64,000 bases of DNA from Paenibacillus antarcticus (GCF_001637225.1 NZ_LVJI01000006.1:1-64000); one strand, 5' to 3'; counted from the first letter of the stretch, positions 37,012 to 45,067 are shown. Made by a program: numbers and translations. Notes: generated by a model not told the origin, from the letters alone.

Positions 37012-38157
37012 ATGTTAGAACAACAATTAATTGAGATGCGACGTCATTTACATTCTAATCCTGAGTTATCTTATGAAGAGTTCGAAACAACCAAATCTAT
37101 TCGTGGTTGGTTGGAAGAAGCGGGAATTCGGATCGCGGATTATTCACTTACGACAGGAATTATCGCAGAAGTAGGCGGTTATCATGGCGGACCGATCATT
37201 GCAGTACGGGCAGATATCGATGCATTAGCTATTCAAGAAGATACCGGCTTACCCTATGCCTCATTATTTCCTGGGAAAATGCATGCGTGTGGCCATGATT
37301 TCCATACAGCGTCTATCTTGGGGACAGCTTTGCTATTGAAGCGAAGAGAGCATGAATTGAAGGGTACGGTAAGGTTTATCTTTCAGCCGGCTGAGGAAAA
37401 GGCCAAGGGGGCTAAACAGGTTATTGCAACGGGGGCGTTGAAAGGGGTGCAGGCCATATTTGGAATGCACAACAAGCCCGATCTACCAACTGGAACGATT
37501 GGAATTAAATCTGGCGCACTGATGGCTGCTGCGGATGGATTCGCTGTTGAGGTAAAGGGAATTGGTACACATGCGGCAGTGCCAGAGGCTGGAGTAGATC
37601 CAATCGTAGTTGCTTCGCACATGGTTACGGCCCTTCAATCTATCGTGAGTCGTAATATAGGCTCTCTTCAGAGCGCTGTGATTAGTGTAACTCGTATTAA
37701 CAGTGGAACAGCGTGGAATGTTATTTCAGAATCAGCCATGTTAGATGGGACGATTCGTACGTTTGACATCGAGGTAAGGAATCATGTGTTGAAACGATTT
37801 CAACAGATCATCGATGGAGTTGCTTCTGCATTTGGTACAACGGCCAGTGTGAGATGGTTACCCGGCCCTCCTTCCGTTCATAATGATGCTTCACTTGAGT
37901 CGCTTGCCATTGAGGCGGCTGAAAGTGCAGGATTGCATGTGGTGACGGCGATTCCCTCTCCAGCAGGAGAGGATTTTGCCTTTTATCAGCAGGAGATTCC
38001 AGGGTTCTTCGTCTTTATGGGTACTTCGGGACCGCAGGAATGGCATCATCCTGCATTCGATGTGGATGAGCAAGCGCTATCAATTAGTGCGCATTACTTC
38101 GCTGATTTGTCTCAGCGGGCTATTCAACAGTTCCTGCTTAATGATCAATTAGATTAG
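37012..38157 (+). CDS. M20-family amidohydrolase (HipO/SndB-like deacylase)
   Basis: 381-residue metallo-amidohydrolase of the M20D group that removes N-acyl groups from amino acids. Metal-site residues are visible: HACGHDFH (C93, H95) and QPAEEKAKG (E128/E129). The dimerisation-domain sequence GIGTHAAVPEAGVDP and the late MGTSGPQEWHHPAFD are also typical. It starts five bases after the monooxygenase stop. In Bacillus the analogous gene deacetylates N-acetylcysteine at the end of S-alkylcysteine salvage. That role fits here, but other N-acyl amino acids are possible. Confidence 0.87.
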   Translation: MLEQQLIEMRRHLHSNPELSYEEFETTKSIRGWLEEAGIRIADYSLTTGIIAEVGGYHGGPIIAVRADIDALAIQEDTGLPYASLFPGKMHACGHDFHTASILGTALLLKRREHELKGTVRFIFQPAEEKAKGAKQVIATGALKGVQAIFGMHNKPDLPTGTIGIKSGALMAAADGFAVEVKGIGTHAAVPEAGVDPIVVASHMVTALQSIVSRNIGSLQSAVISVTRINSGTAWNVISESAMLDGTIRTFDIEVRNHVLKRFQQIIDGVASAFGTTASVRWLPGPPSVHNDASLESLAIEAAESAGLHVVTAIPSPAGEDFAFYQQEIPGFFVFMGTSGPQEWHHPAFDVDEQALSISAHYFADLSQRAIQQFLLNDQLD

Positions 38158-38190
38158 ATAGAGCCATGATAGGGGGCGATTGTCATACGG

Positions 38191-39318
38191 ATGTCATACG
38201 ACGTTATTGTCGTGGGGGCGGGTTCTATGGGGATGAGTGCGGGGTATCATTTAGCTAGCCAAGGTATTCGAACGTTACTCATTGATGCATTCGATCCTCC
38301 ACATCATGAGGGGAGCCATCATGGTGAACCACGGTTAATACGACATGCTTATCATGGAGGGTCATCTTATGTGTCTATGGCCCTCCGTGCTCATAAGCTA
38401 TGGAATGAACTTGAAGAAGCTACGGGTACTTCGTTGCTTATTCAATCGGGTGTATTGAATATGTCTTCTTCAAAGGTGTACTCATATGAACAGCGGCTTA
38501 AGGACGCAAGCCAGTTAGGCATACCCCTAGAGCTAATTGATGCAGATGAAATCGCTAAGCGGTGGCCCGGTATTCGACTGACGGACGATTTCACGGGGTT
38601 GTACGAGCCGGAAGCGGGTTATTTATTTAGTGAGAAATGTGTTGCAGCTTATCGGCAAATGGCATTAGCGGAAGGTGCTACTCTTTTACCCTATACGCGT
38701 GTCGAATCTATTGAAGCGAATGTTAATGGCGTATCGGTCCATACACAGCATGGGGTGTTTCATGCAGATAAAGCGATATTAAGTGCAGGTGCATGGTTCA
38801 AAACATTGGAGCCATTCATCAAGCTACCCATCCAGTCTGTCCGTAAAGTCGTAGGCTGGTTCCAAAGCGATGAGTCACTCTTTGACACCAAGAACTTTCC
38901 AGGGTTTACTTTGGGTAGTCTGGAAGGTGGCTTCTACGGATTTCCTAGCATCGATGGGGCAGGTGTGAAGATTGGTAGACATGATCTAGGGGCATCTTGG
39001 GAGCCCGGTGATCCTTTACAACCATTTGGAGCTTATGCGGATGATGAGCGAGATCTAAGAAATGCACTTGAGACCTACATGCCTTTGGCAGCGGGCAAGC
39101 TTATTCGTGGGTCCGTATGTAAGTACGAGATGACGCCTGATGAGGATTTCATTATCGACCATCATCCTGCATATCCGAATATTCTACTGGCAGGTGGATT
39201 TTCAGGTCATGGATTCAAATTCTCTAGTGTCGTAGGAGAGATTCTATCAGATTTGACGGTAAAGCAAGCAACACAGCAGGATATTAGCTTATTCTCACTA
39301 TCTCGATTTCACTTATAA
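38191..39318 (+). CDS. solA: FAD-dependent N-methyl amino acid oxidase (SolA/MSOX family)
   Basis: 375 residues. N-terminal FAD-binding VIVVGAGSMGMSAGYHLASQG; conserved GSHHGEPRLIRHAYHGGSSYV; C-terminal GFSGHGFKFSSVVGEIL. C310 in GSVCKYEMTPDEDF corresponds to the cysteine that carries covalent FAD in sarcosine and N-methyltryptophan oxidases. It oxidises secondary amines and releases formaldehyde or an aldehyde plus H2O2. The ribosome site AGGGGG is 14 bases from the ATG, stretched by an 11-base near-tandem repeat (tgtcatacg twice). Last gene of the operon. Its role in a sulfur locus is unclear. Confidence 0.87.
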   Translation: MSYDVIVVGAGSMGMSAGYHLASQGIRTLLIDAFDPPHHEGSHHGEPRLIRHAYHGGSSYVSMALRAHKLWNELEEATGTSLLIQSGVLNMSSSKVYSYEQRLKDASQLGIPLELIDADEIAKRWPGIRLTDDFTGLYEPEAGYLFSEKCVAAYRQMALAEGATLLPYTRVESIEANVNGVSVHTQHGVFHADKAILSAGAWFKTLEPFIKLPIQSVRKVVGWFQSDESLFDTKNFPGFTLGSLEGGFYGFPSIDGAGVKIGRHDLGASWEPGDPLQPFGAYADDERDLRNALETYMPLAAGKLIRGSVCKYEMTPDEDFIIDHHPAYPNILLAGGFSGHGFKFSSVVGEILSDLTVKQATQQDISLFSLSRFHL

Positions 39319-39352
39319 ATAAACAATTATGCCGTTTATGATAGATTTGTAT

Positions 39353-39387
39353 AAGGTAGCTCTCATTGGATGAGGCTACCTTTTTTG
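39353..39387 (+). terminator. Terminator of the tcy-ytmO-solA operon
   Basis: AAGGTAGC (39353-39360) pairs with GCTACCTT (39375-39382), then TTTTT. Confidence 0.9.
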
Positions 39388-39416
39388 TGTGAATTTTTAC
39401 AACGTTTCTGAATAAT

Positions 39417-39462
39417 TATTGGTATATTATTAATTGACCATATATCAATATATTCGTATAAT
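39417..39462 (+). promoter_or_regulatory. Sigma-A promoter with inverted repeat across the -35, upstream of the RRNPP receptor
   Basis: TTGACC (39434-39439), exactly 17 bases, TATAAT (39457-39462). An inverted repeat TATTGGTATAT (39417-39427) / ATATATCAATA (39440-39450), matching at 10 of 11 positions, brackets the -35 hexamer. This is a candidate operator, and autoregulation is plausible. Confidence 0.75.
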
Positions 39463-39538
39463 TGTAATTATATAGGAGAGAATACTTAATTTTGTTTTGA
39501 CAGCGAGAGATCCACTTTTCTGTGATAGGGGTGATGGA

Positions 39539-40960
39539 ATGAGTCCGGCAATCACGATTCGGTCAGAAATAATAAATCATTTAGAGCGTTTTGGGCATTC
39601 ATTTAGTAGTTTTGGACAAGCTTCAGGAATTAATAAAGGTGTAATCAGCGCGATTCTTAACAATAATCCGCCTAAGCCTATATCTGTGCGGCAGATTGAT
39701 CTCATAACCAAGGCACTTGGTTATGATGAGGGAGCACTATATGACTTATTTGTAGAAGAATGTTTCGCAAATGAGAAGCCGAATGGTAGACGGATAGGTT
39801 CATTTCTAATCCGCTGTTCGGAACTTGGCAAAGAAGACACGATTGCTCAGGTGCTAACTAGGTTAATGGAGAATCTAACTTATTTGACGCTGGTGTTCTC
39901 TCTTGCTGAGAATCTGTATACCAGTGGGAAGATGAAGGAATCCATCATATATTATAAATGTGTTGCTGAGCATGAACGGTATCAACATTCGGAGAGGTTA
40001 GCGATTAGCCAATATCGTATATTTAGAGCCTCTATTGGACTTGATACGGAACATAATATGGAGGCTACACTTCAGTTTATTCCATATCGTAAGAGATTGC
40101 CGGAGAATTATCAGTTAGACGCTTTGTCTCAGATATCAAATATTTACTACGCTTTGAATAAGTGGGACAAAATGGGACAATATGCCGATGAATTGATTGA
40201 TATAGCTAACATTGTGCTACGGAGTGAGAAGCATAGAATGAGAGGAAAGAGGCCTTATGAGCGATTAGTAATGGATAGACCATTAGTCGTCTATTACGGT
40301 TACGGTTATTTGATGAAGGGTGTAGCTTTAGAATATCAGGGTCACTATAAGGAATCTATGAAATATGTTCTTGCTTATTCGGATTTGAGCTGGATTGAAG
40401 GATTAGATGTAGAGGGGCAATTAGAAGTGAAGAAATATCAAATGTGGTCGGCTGCCAATGCGTTTACACTTGAAATCCTTATGGGCAATACAAGTGTTCT
40501 AACAGAATACACTTTACTATTGCAAGATAATCCAAAAGAAGTTCTTAGAGGGCTTATAACAATTACAAAAGCGGCAAACGAACATGGTTTTACTATAGAT
40601 GATATTCTTAAGAATTTTCATGATGCTATCCAAATATTTCACGACCCGATTTCAGAATCGAGTGAAAATTATAAGGATCTCTTTGGTTTAATAAGTTTTG
40701 CGGATCTTTGTTATCAAATAGCAATATATCAATTTAATAAAAAGAGATATAGAGAAGGTATAAGTAGAATATTACAATCATTTACAATATATGCTAATAT
40801 AAATAAAAAAAGAGAAATAATTAATTCTATGTCATTATTTGAAATCTACAGAGATTTTGCTTCTAAAGAGGATTTTGAAGAGTATGGTGGGATTATAAAA
40901 AGGGGGTGTAACTATGAAGAAAGTAATATCATCTTTAATTCTAGTGATCAGCTTATGTAG
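39539..40960 (+). CDS. RRNPP-type peptide-responsive regulator (HTH + TPR)
   Basis: 473-residue cytoplasmic protein. The N-terminal ~65 residues form an Xre-like helix-turn-helix (SFSSFGQASGINKGVISAILNNN, then SVRQIDLITKALG). The remainder is all-helical with repeated Tyr/Ala/Leu patterns typical of tetratricopeptide repeats, such as FSLAENLYTSGKMKESIIYYKCV and GVALEYQGHYKESMKYVLAYSD. This is the layout of RRNPP quorum-sensing receptors (PlcR, PrgX, AimR), which bind an imported peptide and switch DNA binding. The strongest support is a 40-codon secreted-peptide gene that overlaps its 3' end by 47 bases. ATG 39539 was chosen because AGGGGTG is 5-6 bases upstream; a TTG at 39497 lacks a ribosome site. 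Closest subfamily not determined. Confidence 0.82.
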   Translation: MSPAITIRSEIINHLERFGHSFSSFGQASGINKGVISAILNNNPPKPISVRQIDLITKALGYDEGALYDLFVEECFANEKPNGRRIGSFLIRCSELGKEDTIAQVLTRLMENLTYLTLVFSLAENLYTSGKMKESIIYYKCVAEHERYQHSERLAISQYRIFRASIGLDTEHNMEATLQFIPYRKRLPENYQLDALSQISNIYYALNKWDKMGQYADELIDIANIVLRSEKHRMRGKRPYERLVMDRPLVVYYGYGYLMKGVALEYQGHYKESMKYVLAYSDLSWIEGLDVEGQLEVKKYQMWSAANAFTLEILMGNTSVLTEYTLLLQDNPKEVLRGLITITKAANEHGFTIDDILKNFHDAIQIFHDPISESSENYKDLFGLISFADLCYQIAIYQFNKKRYREGISRILQSFTIYANINKKREIINSMSLFEIYRDFASKEDFEEYGGIIKRGCNYEESNIIFNSSDQLM

Positions 40961-41036
40961 CGTTATTTTGATTGGATTACCGATAGATTTGAATGAAATA
41001 CAACCATTATCACATGGTACTGGTACTGTTACCTAA
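40914..41036 (+). CDS. Signalling propeptide, 40 residues (Phr/PapR-like)
   Basis: Small gene in the +1 frame relative to the receptor, overlapping its end by 47 bases. AGGGGGTG (40901-40908) is an excellent ribosome site 5 bases before the ATG. The product starts with MKK, has a hydrophobic core at about residues 4-22 (VISSLILVISLCSVILIGL) and no charge there. A polar tail follows, with acidic residues at D25 and E28 and a C-terminal end QPLSHGTGTVT. That is the layout of exported propeptides whose last 5-10 residues become the signal. SHGTGTVT or a part of it is the likely mature peptide. A perfect terminator follows 25 bases later. Import would need an Opp-type permease elsewhere. Confidence 0.8.
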   Translation: MKKVISSLILVISLCSVILIGLPIDLNEIQPLSHGTGTVT

Positions 41037-41061
41037 CGTTAATCGTAACCATCTTTTTTCC

Positions 41062-41096
41062 AAGAGCTACTCGGAGTTCTCCGAGGGCTCTTTTTT
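41062..41096 (+). terminator. Terminator of the receptor-propeptide unit
   Basis: Two-part stem: AAGAGC / GCTCTT (41062-41067, 41087-41092) outside CTCGGAG / CTCCGAG (41070-41076, 41079-41085), followed by six T. Confidence 0.93.
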
Positions 41097-41150
41097 GCTA
41101 TGTGAGGGAGTCAATATAGTAATATTAGTTTAATTGAATATATATACAAA

Positions 41151-41173
41151 TACCAAATAGTTACAATTTGGTA
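41151..41173 (+). promoter_or_regulatory. Perfect 23-bp inverted repeat upstream of the Spo0E-like gene
   Basis: TACCAAAT (41151-41158), 7-base spacer, ATTTGGTA (41166-41173). It is too AT-rich and too far from a T run to be a terminator, and its size is right for a dimeric HTH protein. It shares the TTGGTA half-site with the inverted repeat before the receptor gene. Candidate target of the RRNPP receptor. Confidence 0.5.
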
Positions 41174-41212
41174 ACCTGTTATATTATGGATATTAAACGG
41201 GGAGGGAGCATA

Positions 41213-41401
41213 TTGGACATAGGATCGGTATATAATAAGATCGAGTGCATACGAATTGAATTAAATACGCTAGCTAGCATCTATGGTGTTGATGATAAGA
41301 GAGTATTAATGAAATCGGAACAGTTGGATCATATCATCAATGAGTACTTTAGTAAGAAGATCGATGAATGTATTGAGCAGATAAATATAATGGATAAATA
41401 A
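41213..41401 (+). CDS. Spo0E-family aspartyl-phosphate phosphatase
   Basis: 62-residue protein starting at TTG 41213, with GGGGAGGGAG ideally placed upstream; longer in-frame ATG starts lack such a site. Length and helical-hairpin pattern fit the Spo0E family: helix 1 IECIRIELNTLASIYG, then VLMKSEQLDHIINEYF with the signature S-x-x-L-D (S35, L38, D39). Family members dephosphorylate Spo0A~P and delay sporulation. Its position directly after an RRNPP receptor and signal peptide suggests that cell density may control the phosphorelay through it. Confidence 0.82.
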   Translation: MDIGSVYNKIECIRIELNTLASIYGVDDKRVLMKSEQLDHIINEYFSKKIDECIEQINIMDK

Positions 41402-41459
41402 TAACCAGACCAAGACTATATGGGGATATAGTAAAGAAACTTATAACGACTATGATTAC

Positions 41460-41502
41460 AACGGCATCGTCTCATAGAAGAAACGATACCGTTATTATTT
41501 GT
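41460..41502 (+). terminator. Convergent terminator between spo0E-like gene and DUF4023 gene
   Basis: AACGGCATCGT (41460-41470) pairs with ACGATACCGTT (41483-41493) with one mismatch pair, followed by ATTATTT. Confidence 0.7.
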
Positions 41503-41504
41503 GT

Positions 41505-41636
41505 CTATTTCTGTGTTCCGTGCTGTTTTGTAGGCAATTTTTGACTTGGGGTTCCTTTACCTTGATGCTCCTTATTTCGTGCCGCTTTCTTCTGGGTATC
41601 ATGTAATTTCTCTACAAATTCATGTGTGTCATCCAT
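41505..41636 (-). CDS. DUF4023-type micro-protein
   Basis: 43-residue hydrophilic protein beginning MDDTHEFVEKLHDTQKKA and ending in a Lys/Gln/Gly-rich tail. It resembles the DUF4023 family of very small Bacillales proteins of unknown role. TAAGGAGG lies 10 bases upstream of the ATG at 41636, which is why the longer reading frame to 41696 is not used. Confidence 0.75.
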   Translation of the reverse strand: MDDTHEFVEKLHDTQKKAARNKEHQGKGTPSQKLPTKQHGTQK

Positions 41637-41708
41637 TTGTGCTGACCTCCTTAGATTTACTACTCTCATACTATTTCCATGAATGCTCCGATTCATGAAT
41701 GCCTTAAT

Positions 41709-42647
41709 TTATAAGACACTTCGCATAAAGAGTATTACTTTACTCCAGTAGCCTGTGTCTAATTCACTAATCTGTACGCCTGGTTTACCCCACGTATGAA
41801 TAAACTTACCATCTCCCATATAAATGCCCACATGACCAGGAATGGCGTTACTTTCAAATCGGTCAGGAACCGTGAAGAAAATTAGATCCCCAGCTTTTAG
41901 ATTATCCCGTGAAACCTCACGACCCTCATTACCTTGATCTCTGGCTAGTCTTGGTAAGTCCACATTGTACTTTTTGAACACGTGTTGTGTGAAAGTAGAA
42001 CAGTCAAATTTCTTTGATTGCTCATACGGTTCAGCCCCGAAATCGTAAGGAACTCCTAAAAATGTCTTGGCATATGAGATAAGTTGCCCCGTATCTGCTG
42101 ATGTGCTAGCGATGCGTAAGGACTTTGTTTGGATTGTATTATTCGTTGGTGAATCGTCATGAAGAGGTGAGATCTCAATTCGATGATATCGTTGGTTCCA
42201 TTTCACATTCGTATGAAGAAGGTTTGAGAGGGAATCAGATGTTAGATATAACTGTCCGTTCCAACGGATAGGAGCTTCTTTTAGTTGAACGGTTTTTCCT
42301 AATGAAGAGGCTTGTTTCTGTCCAAGGTATGCCTTATACATCGGGTCAGTATAACCAATTTGAACAGCTTCCCCAGAATCCTTCATACGAAGGCCGATAG
42401 ACGAAACGGCATTCTGTAAGGGGATCCAAGTCTTTCCTGAATAATCGGTGTAAAGGACTTGATCGGTAAACGTACCAGATGTAGTAGGAGAAGAGTGGCT
42501 ACGGGTGCCCTTTGTCTTAACGGTATTAGTAGGAGGGTTAGTATCAGTGGCAGTCTTATTGTTACTGCAGGACATACATAATACTAAGAAGATACAGGTA
42601 ATCCCTATTGTTACTTTTCGGTTTACATGAGGGGTTGAATTTGGCAT
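41709..42647 (-). CDS. NlpC/P60 peptidase lipoprotein
   Basis: About 312 residues. The N-terminal hydrophobic segment ends in CMSC (Cys27), a plausible lipid-attachment site, then a Ser/Thr-rich linker. A middle domain (about 65-155) resembles the copper-amine-oxidase-N-like domain common in Paenibacillus secreted proteins. The C-terminal NlpC/P60 domain (about 185-312) has the catalytic C216 in KKFDCSTF, H272 in GHVGIY and H284. Such enzymes cut D-Glu-diaminopimelate bonds in peptidoglycan. The ATG at 42647 has GGAG 10 bases upstream; the GTG at 42656 is too close to it. It follows the PBP gene on the same strand, so both serve the cell wall. Confidence 0.85.
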   Translation of the reverse strand: MPNSTPHVNRKVTIGITCIFLVLCMSCSNNKTATDTNPPTNTVKTKGTRSHSSPTTSGTFTDQVLYTDYSGKTWIPLQNAVSSIGLRMKDSGEAVQIGYTDPMYKAYLGQKQASSLGKTVQLKEAPIRWNGQLYLTSDSLSNLLHTNVKWNQRYHRIEISPLHDDSPTNNTIQTKSLRIASTSADTGQLISYAKTFLGVPYDFGAEPYEQSKKFDCSTFTQHVFKKYNVDLPRLARDQGNEGREVSRDNLKAGDLIFFTVPDRFESNAIPGHVGIYMGDGKFIHTWGKPGVQISELDTGYWSKVILFMRSVL

Positions 42648-42772
42648 ATACGGCACGCTCCATTATTCATATAGTAGAACCTCAAGAATAGAGGGAAATG
42701 AGAAATAGTATTCCTTTCTCACTATCCCGAGGCTGCTTTTACGTATAATGTGTGCCAATGTATGATTTTTTA

Positions 42773-44854
42773 TTAACGTACAGATAAAGAAGTGCTCTCT
42801 GCGATAGGATTGTACTTCTTTGGATTCCCATCAAGACCATATTCTTGATCATATGCGTCAAAGATTTTACGGGCAATGGGTGCGGCACTTTGAGCTCCGA
42901 ACCCACCCTCGGGCACGACAACAGCGATAGCGAGTTTAGGATTATCACGTGGGGCATAGGCGATGAATATCCCGTTATCTCTCATTTTCCCTTTTGCCTC
43001 CTGCTCAGAAGTACCGGTCTTTCTTGCGAAATCGTAAGGAAATCCTTCAAAGGCACTTACTGTTGTGTTCATACCTTGTTTGATTTCTTGCCAGTAGCGC
43101 TTATCTAACGGGAATTCATTTAGTACTTCAGGCTTGAATTTCTTAACGAGAGTTCCATCTTGTTCTTTAATTTCATTTACAAGCTGTGGTTTCATTCGCT
43201 TACCTTCATTTGCTAACATAGTAGTGTATTGGGCGAGTTGTAAGGTCGTATATTTACCTTGTTGGCCGAAAGAAGCATAAGCTAAGGCTGCCAAATTACT
43301 CCCTGCCTGTTTCTTATTCCAGTACTCAAGTATACCAAGGTATTCCTTGGGTAGATCTACTCCGGTAGAAACACCGAGTCCGAATTTTTTCATATACGTA
43401 TCCCAGACTTTAATTCCTTCATCTCCTGGATATTTCTTATTTAACCTCTTACCGATCATATCGACCATAAAGACATTGGATGATTCTTTAATTGCTTTGG
43501 CGGGATCGATGGACCCGAGGACATGGCTAGAGGAATTTCTAATGGGCCACTCAGAACCCTCTTTCCCAATATAGGTTATTCCACGATCTGTATAATAATC
43601 ATTTATTCCGAATAGATTCTCCTTTAATCCGATTAATACGCTGAGCGGCTTGATGGTCGAACCGAGTAGTAAGAGTGAATCTAGGCCGTTGACAGATTTA
43701 CCAGAACTAATCGGAGAGATCGTACCATTCTGATAATTATTCTTAATCTTTTCATAGTCTTGGGTAGAGATGTTCTTGCTTCCAGATGATTTCCAAACGT
43801 TTGTGTTATAGTCGGGCATGCTAGCCATCGCAATTACTTTCCCTGTATCCACTTCCATCGCTACAGCGTACCCTGTAATGGCATTTGGATGGGTTTTTCC
43901 GGAGACTGTATTGGTGTGTAGCCATTGCAACTGATCTGTGATGGCTTGCTCTGCCTTTAATTGTACGTTTTTGTTAATGGTCAAATAGATGTCATGGCCT
44001 TTTTGGGGAGGAACTACTCGTTCGACAGCAATCGGCATATTCTGGGCGGTGACTGAAATCTCCTTATATCCGTTCTGTCCTCTGAGTTCATCTTGAAAGG
44101 CGAATTCAATACCGTCATATCCGACAATTTCATCCTCAGTATAGGTTAGCCCAGGGTTCTTTTGGGTGTCTTTAACCTTCTGAATCGCATCTATTTCACT
44201 ATAAATTTCCTTTGAACTTTTAAAATATTTAATATAGCCTACTGTCTGGACAGCTATTGTATCTTGGTTATAATGGCGATTGCTCTCTTCTTTAATTTCA
44301 ATTTCAATGCCAGGAAAGGCCGTTTTATTTTCTGAGAAATAAGCGATTTCAGCGGGGTTAAGGTCAGTCTTAATGCGTCGAGGCTGATACCCGGGACCCT
44401 TAAGGAATTCAAGATCCATTGCATCAATGATATTCTGAGAGGTTAATTTCTCCCCCTCGGGATCTAATGTGAGCAATGCCTTCTCGATTTTCTCAGCTAA
44501 TTTAAAAGCCTCAGCTCGGACAAGCGGCTTTTTCTTTTTAATTAATATGTCTTCCTTGGCTAAGCTATAATCTTGCATTAATGTAATGAAAAGAGATCGA
44601 ATAGGGGTAGAATAAGCTAGCTTGGTATGCGTATCATCATAAATAGTCCCTCTAATAGGGGAAAGTGCAACGGTTTTGATTAAACCATTTGTTTCCTTCT
44701 CAGTCAGGGTAGCTCCTTCTACAAATTGTAAGATAGCTAATCTCACAATAATGACGCAAAAAATGATGAATGTACTAAAAAAGAATACATTAATTCTCAG
44801 AGCAAAGTAGGCTTTTCTTTGATCCTTCTTCATTGATTGATTCATATCGAACAT
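42773..44854 (-). CDS. Class B penicillin-binding protein (PBP2-like transpeptidase)
   Basis: 693 residues. One N-terminal transmembrane helix (about 22-44), a PBP dimerisation region (60-290), then the transpeptidase domain with all three active-site motifs: S399-T-I-K402 (in LGSTIKP), S458-S-N460 and K612-T-G614. It cross-links peptidoglycan during elongation or sporulation and is the target of beta-lactams. The middle part has long charged inserts. GGAG lies 7 bases upstream of the ATG. No rodA or mre gene adjoins, so it is probably an extra PbpA/PbpH-like enzyme rather than the sole elongasome PBP2. Confidence 0.92.
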   Translation of the reverse strand: MFDMNQSMKKDQRKAYFALRINVFFFSTFIIFCVIIVRLAILQFVEGATLTEKETNGLIKTVALSPIRGTIYDDTHTKLAYSTPIRSLFITLMQDYSLAKEDILIKKKKPLVRAEAFKLAEKIEKALLTLDPEGEKLTSQNIIDAMDLEFLKGPGYQPRRIKTDLNPAEIAYFSENKTAFPGIEIEIKEESNRHYNQDTIAVQTVGYIKYFKSSKEIYSEIDAIQKVKDTQKNPGLTYTEDEIVGYDGIEFAFQDELRGQNGYKEISVTAQNMPIAVERVVPPQKGHDIYLTINKNVQLKAEQAITDQLQWLHTNTVSGKTHPNAITGYAVAMEVDTGKVIAMASMPDYNTNVWKSSGSKNISTQDYEKIKNNYQNGTISPISSGKSVNGLDSLLLLGSTIKPLSVLIGLKENLFGINDYYTDRGITYIGKEGSEWPIRNSSSHVLGSIDPAKAIKESSNVFMVDMIGKRLNKKYPGDEGIKVWDTYMKKFGLGVSTGVDLPKEYLGILEYWNKKQAGSNLAALAYASFGQQGKYTTLQLAQYTTMLANEGKRMKPQLVNEIKEQDGTLVKKFKPEVLNEFPLDKRYWQEIKQGMNTTVSAFEGFPYDFARKTGTSEQEAKGKMRDNGIFIAYAPRDNPKLAIAVVVPEGGFGAQSAAPIARKIFDAYDQEYGLDGNPKKYNPIAESTSLSVR

Positions 44855-45008
44855 AAGCGCACTCCGATCTCATGAATAAGTTGTTATAAGCAGTAATTGA
44901 ATGCAAATAATAATATAATTCATTATAACATACCATTTTATCCCAATAAAGGTGGGCATAGACGAACGAAATGGACTATATAATTATTCGAAAAAAGTAC
45001 AGCTTTCA

Positions 45009-45067
45009 TTGACAATCCCTAGTAAGACAGTATAATTAAATTTATCGTCAATTGATAATGAATATCA
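45009..45067 (+). promoter_or_regulatory. Sigma-A promoter with Fur box
   Basis: TTGACA (45009-45014), 16 bases, TATAAT (45031-45036). The Fur box TGATAAT-G-AATATCA (45053-45067) differs from the 7-1-7 consensus by one base. It lies just past the expected transcription start, where Fe-Fur would block transcription of the siderophore importer. Confidence 0.88.

Noticed and set aside
37107..37298. 63-residue frame inside the amidohydrolase gene
   Set aside because: Out-of-frame shadow of a conserved metal-site region; no start signal.
39497..39538. Upstream TTG start for the RRNPP receptor, adding 14 residues
   Set aside because: It has no ribosome site at proper distance, while ATG 39539 has AGGGGTG directly upstream and the HTH begins soon after.
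41505..41696. Longer 63-residue form of the DUF4023 protein
   Set aside because: TAAGGAGG lies inside that extension and is ideally spaced for the ATG at 41636.
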